64,000 bases of DNA from Actinokineospora bangkokensis (GCF_001940455.1 NZ_MKQR01000001.1:37297-101296); one strand, 5' to 3'; shown: positions 50,500 to 59,784, counted from the first letter of the stretch. Made by a program: numbers and translations. Notes: generated by a model not told the origin, from the letters alone.

Positions 50500-51297
50500 G
50501 TGCGGGACTGGATCTTCCCCCCTCGACCCGGGGGCTGGCTGGTCGACGACCGGGCCGAGCGGCGGCTGATCCGCGTCGAACTCGTCGTCGTCTTCGCGAT
50601 CACCCTGGGCCTGGCCGGGCTGAGCAGCCTGGTGTCGCTGGTCGACTCGCTGCTGCGCACCGAGGCGCTGAGCGACCAGAGCGTCGCCATCAACGTCCCG
50701 CAGGCCAGGGCCGGGCTGCTCGACCTCGTCCGCCAGCTGCTCAGCGCCCTGCGGCTGTTCGCGTGGGGGGCGCTGGGCGCCTACCTGCTGCACCGGGCGG
50801 GCATCGCGCTCGCCCGCGTCGGCTTGGACCTGCGGCGCAAGGGCAGGGACGTGCTGGTCGGGGTGGGTCTCGCGGCGCTGATCGGCCTGCCCGGCCTCGG
50901 CTTCTACCTGCTCAGCTACGCGCTCGGGATCAACCTCGCCGTCGCGCCCAGCACCCTCGGCGACCTCTGGTGGCGCCCGATCGCCCTGGTCGTGCTCGCC
51001 ATCGGCAACGCCTGGGCCGAGGAGGTGCTGGTCGTCGGGTACTTCATCACCCGGCTGCGCCAGCTCGGCCTCTCCGAGGGCCGGTCGCTGTGGGCCTCGG
51101 CGGTGCTGCGCGGGTCGTACCACCTCTACCAGGGGTTCGGCGGGTTCCTGGGCAACGTGGTGATGGGCCTGGTGTTCGGCAGGTTCTGGCAGCGCGCGAA
51201 CCGGCTGTGGCCGCTGGTGGTGGCGCACGCGCTGATCGACATCGTCGCCTTCGTCGGGTACTCGCTGCTCAGCGGCGCGGTCGACTGGCTGCCCTGA
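50500..51297 (+). CDS. CPBP-family intramembrane protease
   Basis: A 265-residue membrane protein with about seven helices. The three CPBP motifs are present: WAEEVLVVGYF (catalytic Glu pair), GSYHLYQG (His) and HALIDIV (His). These are Rce1-like intramembrane metalloproteases involved in prenylated-protein processing, bacteriocin immunity or, more often, unknown roles. GTG 50500 starts within GCCGGGTGCGGG. It follows the DUF2470 gene after 26 bp and may share its iron control. Confidence 0.87.
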   Translation: MRDWIFPPRPGGWLVDDRAERRLIRVELVVVFAITLGLAGLSSLVSLVDSLLRTEALSDQSVAINVPQARAGLLDLVRQLLSALRLFAWGALGAYLLHRAGIALARVGLDLRRKGRDVLVGVGLAALIGLPGLGFYLLSYALGINLAVAPSTLGDLWWRPIALVVLAIGNAWAEEVLVVGYFITRLRQLGLSEGRSLWASAVLRGSYHLYQGFGGFLGNVVMGLVFGRFWQRANRLWPLVVAHALIDIVAFVGYSLLSGAVDWLP

Positions 51298-51341
51298 CCG
51301 CCGGGGTGGCGCGTTTGCGCTGGTCAGGGTAGGAATGGGGG

Positions 51342-52799
51342 ATGCCTGGCCTGGGTGAGTACCGGCGGAAGCGCGATGCCGGGCGCACCCCTGAGCCGGT
51401 CCCGCCCGAGGGCCCGCTGCCCACCGGCGGCGACGACACCTTCGTCATCCAGGAGCACCACGCCACCCGCCTGCACTGGGACGTGCGGCTGGAGCGCGGC
51501 GGGGTGCTGGTCTCCTTCGCCGTGCCCAAGGGGTTGCCGGAGGACCGCGGCGACATCCGGCTGGCCGTGCACACCGAGGACCACCCGGTCGAGTACGCCG
51601 CGTTCGAGGGCGAGATCCCGCGGGGCGAGTACGGCGGCGGGCGGATGACCATCTGGGACCGCGGCACCTACGAGACGGTCAAGTGGAGCGACCGGGAGAT
51701 CGCGGTGGTCCTGCACGGGGGCCGCGTCGAGGGCAAGTACACCTTCTTCCGCGGCCGCTCGGAGAAGGACTGGATGGTCCGCCGGTCCGACCCGCCGCAG
51801 GACCCGGCGCGCGTCCCGCTGCCCGAGGCGGTCGAGCCGATGCTCGCCACCCCCGGTTCGCTGCCGCCCGACGACGACGCGTGGGCCTTCGAGTTCAAGT
51901 GGGACGGCGTGCGCGCCCTGGCCAGGGTCGAGGGCGGGCGGCTGCGGCTGTTCTCCCGCAAGGGCAACGACATCACCGCCACCTACCCCGAGCTGCGCGG
52001 GCTCGGTGAGGAGCTGGGCAGCACGCAGGTGTGGCTCGACGGGGAGGTGGTCGCCTTCCGCGGCGGCAAGCCCTCCTTCGCCGAGCTGCAGAAGCGCATG
52101 CACGTCCAGGACGAGCGGGTGGCGCGGCGGCTGTCCCGCGACAGCCCGGTCACCTACGTCGTGTTCGACGTGCTGCACCTCGACGGCGGCCCGTGCCTCG
52201 ACCTGCCCTACCAGCGCCGCCGCGAGCTGCTGGTGGGCCTGGACCTGCGCGGCCCGCACTGGACGCCCTCGCCCAGCTGGTCCGGTGAGGGCGCCGCGGT
52301 GCTGGGGACCGCCCGCGACCAGCAGCTCGAAGGGGTCATCGCCAAGCGCCTGGACTCCCGGTACGCGCCGGGGCGGCGGTCGGCCGACTGGGTGAAGATC
52401 ACCGACCTGCGCGCGGTGGAGGTCGTCGTCGGCGGCTGGCGGCCCGGGGAGGGGCGGCGCAACGGCGTGTTCGGCTCCCTGCACCTCGGGGTACCGACCC
52501 CGCGGGGCCTGCGCTACGTGGGGCAGGTCGGGACCGGGTTCACCGACGAGGTGCTGGAGTCGCTGATGGCCAGGCTGCGGCGGTTGGAGCGCAAGACCTC
52601 CCCGTTCTGCGACGAGGTGCCGCGGGAGCGGGCCAGGGGCGCGCACTGGGTGCGCCCGGAGCTGGTGGCGGAGGTGGTGTTCCGCGACTGGACGCAGGAC
52701 GGCAGGCTGCGCGCCCCGTCCTGGCGCGGGCTGCGCCCGGACAAGGCGCCCTCGGACGTGGCGGGCTGGGACGGGGGCGGTGAGCCCGGTGGCCGGTGA
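51342..52799 (+). CDS. ligD: LigD-type 3'-phosphoesterase plus ATP-dependent DNA ligase
   Basis: A 485-residue NHEJ enzyme with two LigD domains. The phosphoesterase (about 10-150) shows EHHATRLHWDVRLE, GEYGGG and other His/Arg/Asp residues of the 3'-end-healing domain. The ligase (about 165-470) has the adenylation motif EFKWDGVR with K186, LDGEVVAF (motif III) and WVKI (motif V). The polymerase domain, often fused in LigD, is encoded separately in the next gene, which overlaps by 20 bp. The ATG at 51342 is close to GGGGGATG. Confidence 0.92.
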   Translation: MPGLGEYRRKRDAGRTPEPVPPEGPLPTGGDDTFVIQEHHATRLHWDVRLERGGVLVSFAVPKGLPEDRGDIRLAVHTEDHPVEYAAFEGEIPRGEYGGGRMTIWDRGTYETVKWSDREIAVVLHGGRVEGKYTFFRGRSEKDWMVRRSDPPQDPARVPLPEAVEPMLATPGSLPPDDDAWAFEFKWDGVRALARVEGGRLRLFSRKGNDITATYPELRGLGEELGSTQVWLDGEVVAFRGGKPSFAELQKRMHVQDERVARRLSRDSPVTYVVFDVLHLDGGPCLDLPYQRRRELLVGLDLRGPHWTPSPSWSGEGAAVLGTARDQQLEGVIAKRLDSRYAPGRRSADWVKITDLRAVEVVVGGWRPGEGRRNGVFGSLHLGVPTPRGLRYVGQVGTGFTDEVLESLMARLRRLERKTSPFCDEVPRERARGAHWVRPELVAEVVFRDWTQDGRLRAPSWRGLRPDKAPSDVAGWDGGGEPGGR

Positions 52800-53715
52800 G
52801 GTGCTGGTCGACGTCGCCGGGCAGCGGATGCGGCTGTCCAACCTGGACAAGGTGCTCTACCCCGAGGACGGGTTCACCAAGGGCGACGTCATCGACTACT
52901 ACAGCCGGGTCGCCGCCGTGCTCACCCCGCACCTGCGCGACCGCCCGGTGACCTTCCGCCGCTTCCCGGACGGGGTGGCCAAACCGGGGTTCTTCCACAA
53001 GAACGCCGCCGGGCACGCCCCCGACTGGGTCCGCACGGTCACCATCGAGACCCCCGGGTCGAGCACCGGCGCGCAGAGCCTGGACTTCGCCCTGCTGCCC
53101 GACCTGCCGTCGGTGGTGTGGGCGGCCAACCTCGCCGGGCTGGAGCTGCACGTGCCGCAGTGGACGGTGGGCCCGCGCGGGGGCAGGCGGTGCCCGGACC
53201 GGCTGGTGTTCGACCTCGACCCCGGCGAGCCCGCCACGGTGGTGGAGTGCTGCGAGGTGGCGCTGGCCCTGCGCGCGGAGCTGACCGCGGACGGGCTCAC
53301 CGCGGTGGCCAAGACCAGCGGCAACAAGGGGATGCAGCTCTACGCCCCGGTCACCACCACCACGCCCGAGCACACGTCGAACTACGCCAAGGCGCTGGCC
53401 GAGCGGCTGGAGGCGGCGATGCCCCGGCTGGTGGTGTCCCGGATGGCGAAGGCCCTCCGGCGCGGCAAGGTCTTCATCGACTGGAGCCAGAACAACCCGA
53501 ACAAGACCACCGTCGCGCCCTACTCGCTGCGCGCCCGCTCGCTGCCCACCGCCTCCACCCCGCTGGCGTGGGACGAGGTCGAGGCGTGCGGCAGCGTCGA
53601 CGACCTGCTGTTCACCGCGGACGACGTGCTCGACCGGGTGGCCGAGCTGGGCGACCTGTTCGAGCCGCTGCTGGCGAAGGGGCCCCGACTGCCCACGTCC
53701 ACGCAACGATCCTGA
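52780..53715 (+). CDS. ligD: LigD-type polymerase/primase domain protein
   Basis: A 311-residue stand-alone archaeo-eukaryotic-primase-like polymerase of LigD. The metal site is FDLDPGE (D145, D147), with GNKGMQLYAPV and RGKVFIDWSQNNPNKTTVAPYSLRA, typical for gap filling with ribonucleotides. GTG 52780 overlaps the ligase gene. A GTG at 52789 is also possible. With its partner it would fill and seal double-strand breaks bound by Ku. No Ku gene is in this window. Confidence 0.92.
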   Translation: MSPVAGEVLVDVAGQRMRLSNLDKVLYPEDGFTKGDVIDYYSRVAAVLTPHLRDRPVTFRRFPDGVAKPGFFHKNAAGHAPDWVRTVTIETPGSSTGAQSLDFALLPDLPSVVWAANLAGLELHVPQWTVGPRGGRRCPDRLVFDLDPGEPATVVECCEVALALRAELTADGLTAVAKTSGNKGMQLYAPVTTTTPEHTSNYAKALAERLEAAMPRLVVSRMAKALRRGKVFIDWSQNNPNKTTVAPYSLRARSLPTASTPLAWDEVEACGSVDDLLFTADDVLDRVAELGDLFEPLLAKGPRLPTSTQRS

Positions 53716-53834
53716 CACCAGGGCGCCATTTCGCTTAACGAACCGCTGTTGCCAGCGGCGATTCGTGGCGAGTTCAGCGGGTCGAACCGTTCGGACGCAG
53801 CGGAATCCACCACCGCTGGTTACCCTTGAACCCC

Positions 53835-55064
53835 GTGACCGACTTCGCGAACACCCCCGACGCCGCCTCGCCCGCACCCCGGGTGGACAGCGAGGTCGGC
53901 CCGCTCCGCGCCGTCCTGCTGCACCGCCCCGGCACCGAGCTCAAGCGCCTCACCCCGCGCAACAACGACCAGCTGCTGTTCGACAGCATCCCCTGGGTCG
54001 ACCGCGCCCAGGACGAGCACGACCGGTTCGCCGACGTGCTCACCGGCCGCGGCGTGGAGGTCATGCTGCTGGCCGACACCCTGGTCGCCGCCCTGGCCGA
54101 CGAGCGCGCGCACGGCGCCGCGGCCACCACCGCCGTCGACCGCCGCCGCCTCGGCGAGGACCTGGGCGACGCCCTGGCCAGCCACCTGTCCACCGTCGAC
54201 GCCAAGGGCCTGGCCGACGTGCTGATGGGCGGCATGACCTTCGAGGAGCTGCCCGACGCCGAGGGCGCCTCCCTGGTGCGCCGGATGCACCACCCGCACG
54301 ACTTCGTCGTCGACCCGCTGCCCAACCTGCTGTTCACCCGCGACTCGTCGGTGTGGATCGGTGACCGGGTGGCCATCGCCTCGCTGGCCATGCCCGCCCG
54401 CGCCAGGGAGACCGCGCTGCTCGACCTCGTCTACGCCTACCACCCGCGCTTCGCCGCCGCGGGCCGCGCCTACGGCGCCCACTCCGCCCCCGTCGAGGGC
54501 GGCGACGTGCTGCTGCTCGCGCCGGGCGTGCTGGCCGTCGGCGTCGGGGAGCGGACCACCCCCGCCGGTGCCGAGTCGCTGGCCCGCTCGGCCTTCCGCG
54601 ACGGGCTGGCGCACACCGTCCTCGCCGTCCCGATCGCCCAGGACCGCGCCACCATGCACCTGGACACCGTCTGCACGATGGTCGACCGCGACGCGGTGGT
54701 CATGTACCCGGCCGTGCGCGACACCCTCACCGCCTACACGCTGCGCCCCGCCGACGACGGCGTGCGGGTGAGCGGGCCCGCGCCGTTCCTGGAGGCCGCC
54801 GCGGCCGCCATGGGCATCGACCGGCTGCGCGTGATCGACACCGGCCTCGACCCGGTCACCGCCGAGCGCGAGCAGTGGGACGACGGCAACAACACCCTGG
54901 CCGTGGCGCCCGGGGTCGTCGTCGCCTACGAGCGCAACGTGGAGACCAACTCCCGGCTGGAGGACGCGGGCATCGAGGTGCTGCGCATCAGCGGCTCGGA
55001 GCTGGGCACCGGTCGCGGCGGGCCGCGCTGCATGTCCTGCCCGGTGCTGCGCGACGCGCTCTGA
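53835..55064 (+). CDS. arcA: Arginine deiminase
   Basis: A 409-residue guanidine-modifying enzyme that hydrolyses L-arginine to citrulline and ammonia. The catalytic C399 is in GGPRCMSCP. Conserved [22 protein letters not shown] and the [24 protein letters not shown] start are present. GTG 53835 is preferred over a TTG at 53826. There is no ornithine carbamoyltransferase, carbamate kinase or antiporter gene beside it, so it is not a full fermentative operon. Acid resistance or arginine use are likely roles. Confidence 0.93.
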   Translation: MTDFANTPDAASPAPRVDSEVGPLRAVLLHRPGTELKRLTPRNNDQLLFDSIPWVDRAQDEHDRFADVLTGRGVEVMLLADTLVAALADERAHGAAATTAVDRRRLGEDLGDALASHLSTVDAKGLADVLMGGMTFEELPDAEGASLVRRMHHPHDFVVDPLPNLLFTRDSSVWIGDRVAIASLAMPARARETALLDLVYAYHPRFAAAGRAYGAHSAPVEGGDVLLLAPGVLAVGVGERTTPAGAESLARSAFRDGLAHTVLAVPIAQDRATMHLDTVCTMVDRDAVVMYPAVRDTLTAYTLRPADDGVRVSGPAPFLEAAAAAMGIDRLRVIDTGLDPVTAEREQWDDGNNTLAVAPGVVVAYERNVETNSRLEDAGIEVLRISGSELGTGRGGPRCMSCPVLRDAL

Positions 55065-55092
55065 AAGCACCTCGCCCGCACCGGGGAATCGT

Positions 55093-55133
55093 TCTGGATA
55101 GCCTTGCCTAACCATTAAACAAGGCTTGCCTAA
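55093..55133. promoter_or_regulatory. Tandem IdeR/DtxR-like iron boxes before ferritin
   Basis: On the minus strand TTAGGCAAGGCTATCCAGA (55093-55111; 14 of 19 consensus matches) and TTAGGCAAGCCTTGTTTAA (55115-55133; 13 of 19) are 3 bp apart, about 60-100 bp upstream of the ferritin ATG. In M. tuberculosis the ferritin gene bfrB is activated by iron-loaded IdeR through such tandem boxes. Confidence 0.75.
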
Positions 55134-55195
55134 TGTGATCGGAATTCCCCCGCGGGAATTCCGGGAATGGCGGTCCTTCGCGTACCGTGGATGCC

Positions 55196-55723
55196 ATGAC
55201 CACGAAGTTCCACCAGCTGCTCCAGGCCCAGGTCCGCAACGAGTTCAGCGCGGCGCAGCAGTACACGGCGCTGGCGGTGTGGTTCGACGGGCAGGACCTG
55301 CCCCAGCTGGCCCGGTTCTTCTACCGGCAGTCGCAGGAGGAGCGCGACCACGCCATGATGATCACGCAGTACCTGCTCGACAACGACATCCCGCCGGTGG
55401 TGCCCGGGGTGGACGAGCCGCGCAACGACTTCACCGACGCGGTGGAGCTGGTGTCGCTGGCCCTGCAGCAGGAGCGCGCGGTCACCGAGGAGATCACCAC
55501 GCTGGCGCGCACCGCCCGCGACGAGGACAACTACCTCGGCGAGCAGTTCGTGCAGTGGTTCCTCAAGGAGCAGGTCGAGGAGGTCGCCTCGATGACCACG
55601 CTGCTCAACGTGGTCAAGCGCGCGGGCGGCAACCTCTTCGACGTCGAGACCTGGCTGGCCAGGGAGACCACCCCCGGGTCCCCCGACCCCACCGCACCCC
55701 GGGTGGCGGGCGCGGGCGCCTGA
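55196..55723 (+). CDS. ftn: Non-heme bacterial ferritin
   Basis: A 175-residue ferritin. The four-helix ferroxidase residues are present: RNEFSAAQQYTALAVWF (Glu), SQEERDHAMMITQYL (Glu/His), LALQQERAVTEEI (Glu) and EQFVQWFLKEQVEEV (Gln/Glu). It would form a 24-mer that stores iron as a ferric mineral, like M. tuberculosis BfrB. The ATG at 55196 is preferred over GTG 55187. Tandem iron boxes upstream point to IdeR control. A long hairpin terminator follows. Confidence 0.92.
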   Translation: MTTKFHQLLQAQVRNEFSAAQQYTALAVWFDGQDLPQLARFFYRQSQEERDHAMMITQYLLDNDIPPVVPGVDEPRNDFTDAVELVSLALQQERAVTEEITTLARTARDEDNYLGEQFVQWFLKEQVEEVASMTTLLNVVKRAGGNLFDVETWLARETTPGSPDPTAPRVAGAGA

Positions 55724-55736
55724 GCGGAGCCGAGCA

Positions 55737-55778
55737 GCGCGCGGGGCGGCCCGGGGTGACCCGGGCCGCCCCGCGCGC
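55737..55778. terminator. Long bidirectional GC hairpin terminator
   Basis: A perfect 19-bp stem (55737-55755 with 55760-55778) and GTGA loop between the ferritin stop (55723) and the convergent lipoprotein gene stop (55781). Confidence 0.8.
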
Positions 55779-55780
55779 GC

Positions 55781-56341
55781 TCAGTTGATGCAGGTCTGGT
55801 CGCGCAGCATCAGGGCGAGCGCCACGACCGTGTCACCGCCGCCGGTGCCGACCAGGTAGACGTAGTCGGGCTGCCCGGGCACCGGGGTGCGCAGGAAGTC
55901 CCCGCCCGAGCCCAGCTTCGGGTAGGCGCTGCGGGCCTCGCGCAGCGTGCTGCCCAGGTGGATGCCCTCGGGGGTCGACACCCCGGGCGGGGCGAAGATG
56001 ACCTCCACCCCCCGGGTGCCGGAGGCGCCCACCTGGTAGCCGCCGTCGGTGCTCGGGAACTTGATCAGCTGGTACTGCGCGCACGCCGTGCCGCCGACCT
56101 CCCCGGGCACCTGGGTCAGCTCCCCGCTGACCATCGCGTCGCCCTTGGCCATGCCCAGCTGCAACCCGCCGAGACCGGTCGGGCCCAGCACGGGCGCGGG
56201 CTCGGCGGAGGTGAGCACCACCGGGGGCGCGGCAGAGGACCTCACCGGCAGCGGTGCGCCACCCGGACGAGCCGGGGTGTCCTGCGTGCTCGCGCAGCCC
56301 GCGAGCAGCAGCAGCACGGGCAGCCACGAAGATCGTCTCAT
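55781..56341 (-). CDS. Putative lipoprotein
   Basis: A 186-residue protein with a short signal sequence and lipobox LLAGC (lipidated C16). A flexible Pro/Ser/Ala linker (about 17-50) is followed by a domain starting GPTGLGGLQLGMAKGDAMV, a motif common in small actinobacterial cell-wall proteins, and GIHLGSTLREARSAYP. Cys at C87-region and C184 could pair. The function is unknown. The ATG at 56341 is 22 bp from the DUF952 gene stop on the same strand. Confidence 0.8.
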   Translation of the reverse strand: MRRSSWLPVLLLLAGCASTQDTPARPGGAPLPVRSSAAPPVVLTSAEPAPVLGPTGLGGLQLGMAKGDAMVSGELTQVPGEVGGTACAQYQLIKFPSTDGGYQVGASGTRGVEVIFAPPGVSTPEGIHLGSTLREARSAYPKLGSGGDFLRTPVPGQPDYVYLVGTGGGDTVVALALMLRDQTCIN

Positions 56342-56363
56342 GGGCCCGTGATTGTGCCCGACG

Positions 56364-56699
56364 TCAGCGCAGGGCCAGAGAGGCGGGGAGGGCGAAGTCC
56401 CCGTCCCCGGCCAGCGGCAGCTCGTGCACCGCCACCACCGCCGAGGCCGGGATCGGCCCGTAGACGTGCGGGAACCACGGCCCGCCGGGCACCGGCGGCA
56501 CCCCCGGCTCCCACCGCACCGGCGCCCCCACCAGCGCGGGGTCGACCTCCAGCAGCAGGATGTCGGTGCGCCCGGCGAACAGCGCCCGCGCGGGCAGCAG
56601 CACCGACCCGGGGTCCGAGCAGTGCACGAACCCGACCGCGGGGTCCGGCCGCACCGCCTCGGCGGGCCAGTCCGCGGCCGGGATGAGGTGGACGATCAC
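56364..56699 (-). CDS. DUF952 family protein
   Basis: A 111-residue protein with the DUF952 signature: VHLIPAADWP at the N-terminus, GFVHCSDPGSVLLPARALFAGRTDILLLEVDPALVGAPVRWE in the middle and FPHVYGPIPASAVVAVHELP at the end. These are small ADP-ribosyltransferase-fold-like proteins of unknown substrate. The GTG at 56699 overlaps the upstream DUF5926 stop by 4 bp. Confidence 0.88.
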   Translation of the reverse strand: MIVHLIPAADWPAEAVRPDPAVGFVHCSDPGSVLLPARALFAGRTDILLLEVDPALVGAPVRWEPGVPPVPGGPWFPHVYGPIPASAVVAVHELPLAGDGDFALPASLALR

Positions 56700-57631
56700 C
56701 GGATCGTGATCTGCCGGTTGAGCAGCCCGTCGCGCGAGCGCCGCTCGGCACCGGTCAGCGGCTCGGCCTCCAGCGACGCCAGCGCGGTCGCCAGCCGCTC
56801 GCCCAGCGCCTCCGCGCCCGCCGCCCACTCCCGGGCGTGCGGCTCGCGGTCGAGGTCCCACACCGGCACCAGCAGCCCGTGCGCGCGGAACGACCCGGCG
56901 TACCGGGACCCCTCGCCCAAGCCCAGCTCGCCCGCGGCGTGCAGCCGGGCCAGCGCGGCGAGCAGCTGCTCCTCCGGCTCCGGGCGCACCCAGCGCAGGT
57001 GCGCCTTCTCGCCCGCGTCCACCCAGTAGGCGGCCGGGCCGATCTTCTCCGTCGGCATGATCGCCTGGTTCGCCCGCTCCAGCGACAGCGCGACCTCGCC
57101 GCTGGGCTCGCTGCCCTCGGGCATCCACCAGGCGAAGTCGGAGTGCACCACCGGCTCGAACGCGCCGTCGACGTCGACGAGGTCCTGCAACCGCTCGGGC
57201 GCCTCACCCGGGTCGGTCTCCGGGCCCACCACCGCCAGCACGTCGCCCGGCCCGGCCTCGCGCGCCCACAGCACGGCGCGCGCCAGGTCGCGGCTGATGT
57301 CGCTGGAGCGGGTCTGCACCTGCAGGCCCACGTACTTCACCCCGTCCGCGCGCACCAGCGCCGCCGCGGCCATCGGCAGCACGGTCGCCAGGGTGATGTC
57401 GGTGCCGGGCAGCGCCGCGGTGCCCGACGGCACGAACTCGCGCATCGCCACCAGCTCGCACTCCCCGGCCAGGCCCTCGAACGGCCGCGCCACCGGGATG
57501 TCCGCCGCGCCGCCGGAGGAGCCGTGGCAGGCCTTGAAGCGCTTGCCGGAGCCGCAGGGGCAGGGCCTGCGCGGGTTGTCGTCCCCTGCGCTCGCCCTCG
57601 GCGCGTTCTTCACGGCGGATCGCCTGGCCAT
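56696..57631 (-). CDS. DUF5926 family protein with SEC-C metal motif
   Basis: A 311-residue cytoplasmic protein. Near the N-terminus is a SEC-C zinc motif, CPCGSGKRFKACHG (about residues 24-37). The remainder matches the actinobacterial DUF5926 family (ARPFEGLAGECELVAMREFVPSGTA, FAWWMPEG, AYWVDAGEKAHLRWVRPE). The function is unknown; SEC-C motifs bind zinc and occur in SecA and many proteins of nucleic-acid handling. The ATG at 57631 directly follows the GDPD stop. It is coupled to the DUF952 gene. Confidence 0.88.
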   Translation of the reverse strand: MARRSAVKNAPRASAGDDNPRRPCPCGSGKRFKACHGSSGGAADIPVARPFEGLAGECELVAMREFVPSGTAALPGTDITLATVLPMAAAALVRADGVKYVGLQVQTRSSDISRDLARAVLWAREAGPGDVLAVVGPETDPGEAPERLQDLVDVDGAFEPVVHSDFAWWMPEGSEPSGEVALSLERANQAIMPTEKIGPAAYWVDAGEKAHLRWVRPEPEEQLLAALARLHAAGELGLGEGSRYAGSFRAHGLLVPVWDLDREPHAREWAAGAEALGERLATALASLEAEPLTGAERRSRDGLLNRQITIR

Positions 57632-58426
57632 CTACGACTCCTCGTCGGGTCTGGGGTGCCGGCTGCTGCCGGGGACCGTACCCGCCGCGGCCGCCGCCAG
57701 CGCGGCGCGGGTGGCCGCCGGGGCGTTGGTCGCCACCCAGCGCACGCCCAGCTCCCGGCACAGCCGCACGTCCGCCGGGTCGTCCACCGTCCAGCAGTAG
57801 GTGGGGTGGCCGTGCCGGGCCGCGCGGGCGACGAACCCGGGGTCGCGGCGCAGCAGGCCGATCCCCGGCCCGGCCGCGTCCGCCCACGCGGGCAGCTCGC
57901 CGCCGCGCAGCCCCGGCCACGGCAGGGCCATCAGCAGCACCGTGGGCAGCCGCGGGGCCAGCGCCTTGAACCGGCGCACCGCCAGGGTGGAGAACGACAT
58001 CAGCACCGCTCGGGCGTCCTCCTGGCCCGCCGGGCGGGTCAGCCCGTGCTCGGCCAGCAGCCGCACCACCCGTTCCTCCACCAGGCGCCCGTAGCGCACC
58101 GGGTGCTTGGTCTCGATGAACAGCCGGGGCGCGCGCCGGTGGTCGGCCACCATGCCCAGCAGCGCGCGCAGCGTCAGCACCCCGACCTCGCCGCCGTAGT
58201 CCAGCTCCGCCAACTCCGCCAGCGTCAGCTCGCTGACCACGCCGCGGCCGCTGCTGGTGCGGTCGACCCGCCGGTCGTGCACGCACACCAGGTGCCCGTC
58301 GCGGGTGAGCCGCACGTCGCACTCCAGCGCGTCGGCCCCCTGCTCCAGGGCGAGGGCGTAGGCGGCGGCGGTGTGCTCGGCCAGGTGCGCCGACGCACCT
58401 CGGTGCGCGACGACGACGGGCTCCAC
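57632..58426 (-). CDS. Glycerophosphodiester phosphodiesterase
   Basis: A 264-residue GDPD/PLC-like TIM-barrel enzyme. The catalytic motifs are AHRGASAHLAEHTAAAYALALEQGADALECDVRLTRDGHLVCVHD (His and Glu/Asp metal residues) with Lys in LFIETKHP and WTVDDPADV toward the end. It would hydrolyse glycerophosphodiesters to sn-glycerol-3-phosphate and an alcohol. No signal peptide, so it is cytoplasmic. GTG 58426 is 24 bp from the divergent P450 gene. Its stop abuts the DUF5926 ATG. Confidence 0.92.
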   Translation of the reverse strand: MEPVVVAHRGASAHLAEHTAAAYALALEQGADALECDVRLTRDGHLVCVHDRRVDRTSSGRGVVSELTLAELAELDYGGEVGVLTLRALLGMVADHRRAPRLFIETKHPVRYGRLVEERVVRLLAEHGLTRPAGQEDARAVLMSFSTLAVRRFKALAPRLPTVLLMALPWPGLRGGELPAWADAAGPGIGLLRRDPGFVARAARHGHPTYCWTVDDPADVRLCRELGVRWVATNAPAATRAALAAAAAGTVPGSSRHPRPDEES

Positions 58427-58450
58427 GGGTCCCCAGGTTACCGTGGCCCG

Positions 58451-59635
58451 GTGAGCTTCGACCCGGCTGACCTGGCCTTCATCGCCGACCCGTACCCCGC
58501 CTTCGCCGCGCTGCGCGCCGCGGGCCCGGTGCACCACCACCCCGGCCTCGGCCTGGCCGTCACCACCACGCACGCCGCCGCCGACGCGGTGCTGCGCAGC
58601 CGCTCGCTGGGTCGCCTGTGGACGGACGTGGCCCCGGTGGCGGCGTTCGCCGGGTTCAACCTGCTGCACCGCAACTCGCTGCTGGAGTCCGAGCCGCCCC
58701 GGCACACCCGGCTGCGCCGCCTCATCGCCGCCGCGTTCGGCCGCGGGCACACCGAGCGGCTGCGGCCCCGGGTGGAGGCGCTGGCCGCGGGCATGGTCGA
58801 CGAGCTGGCCGCCCGGGTGCGCGACGGGGAGCCCGCGGACCTGCTGGCGCTGCTCGCCGCCCCGCTGCCGGTGCAGGTCATCGGGGAGCTGCTGGGCGTC
58901 CCCGAGGCCGACCGCGGGCTGCTGCAACCGTGGTCGAACGCCATCGTGAAGATGTACGAGTACGGCCTGCCCGCCGACCTCGCCGCCGCCGCCGAGCGGG
59001 CCGCCGCCGAGTTCACCGCCTACCTGCGCGCCCTGGTGGCCGACCGCAGGCGCGCCCCCGGCGACGACCTGGTCAGCGACCTGGTGGCCGTGCGCGACGG
59101 CACCGACAAGCTCACCGAGGACGAGCTGGTCGCCACCGCGGTCCTGCTGCTCATGGCAGGCCACGAGGCCACCGTCAACGTCGTCGGCAACGGCGTCCAC
59201 GCCCTGCTCACCCACCGCGACCAGTGGGACGGGCTGGTCGCGGACCCGGCGCTGCTGCCCACCGCCGTCGAGGAGCTCATCCGCTACGACGCCCCGCTCC
59301 AGCTCTTCGAGCGCACCGCCACCGCGCCCGTCACCATCGCGGGCCACCACCTCGCCCCCGGCGACAAGGTCGCCGCCCTGCTCGGCGCCGCCGCGCGGGA
59401 CCCCGAGGTCTTCCCCGACCCGGACCGCCTGGACATCACCCGCACCCCCAACCCGCACCTCGGCTTCGGCGCGGGGATCCACTACTGCGTGGGCGCCCCG
59501 CTGGCCCGGGTCGAGGTCAGCGCCGCGCTCAAGGCCCTCACCGCCACCCTGCCCACCCTCGCCCTCGCCGGAACCCCCACCCGCCGCCCCGAGTTCGTCA
59601 TCCGCGGCTGGCAGTCCCTGCCCGTCACCGCCTGA
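58451..59635 (+). CDS. Cytochrome P450
   Basis: A 394-residue bacterial class-I P450. The I-helix motif is LLLMAGHEATVN (oxygen activation), the ExxR pair is in EELIRYDAP, and the heme loop is FGAGIHYCVGAPLAR with heme-ligand C346. Length and wording fit CYP107-like/CYP159-like hydroxylases. The reductase partner and substrate are not visible nearby. GTG 58451 starts 25 bp from the divergent GDPD gene. Confidence 0.93.
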   Translation: MSFDPADLAFIADPYPAFAALRAAGPVHHHPGLGLAVTTTHAAADAVLRSRSLGRLWTDVAPVAAFAGFNLLHRNSLLESEPPRHTRLRRLIAAAFGRGHTERLRPRVEALAAGMVDELAARVRDGEPADLLALLAAPLPVQVIGELLGVPEADRGLLQPWSNAIVKMYEYGLPADLAAAAERAAAEFTAYLRALVADRRRAPGDDLVSDLVAVRDGTDKLTEDELVATAVLLLMAGHEATVNVVGNGVHALLTHRDQWDGLVADPALLPTAVEELIRYDAPLQLFERTATAPVTIAGHHLAPGDKVAALLGAAARDPEVFPDPDRLDITRTPNPHLGFGAGIHYCVGAPLARVEVSAALKALTATLPTLALAGTPTRRPEFVIRGWQSLPVTA

Positions 59636-59784
59636 CCCCAGCCCCTACCACGAACCGCCCACCAGCGGGGAAATCCATCCACAGGCCCTGGGGGACCCCC
59701 GATTTCCATCCTGCCCGCGAGGACCGACAACCACGCCGCCAAGATCGCGAACCATCCACAGGGTCGGGCAGCCCCGCGCCGGGG

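Noticed and set aside
59636..59784. Words ATCCACAGG (two copies) after the P450 gene
   Set aside because: Only partial DnaA-box matches in a convergent intergenic region, with no symmetry; too weak to report as a site.
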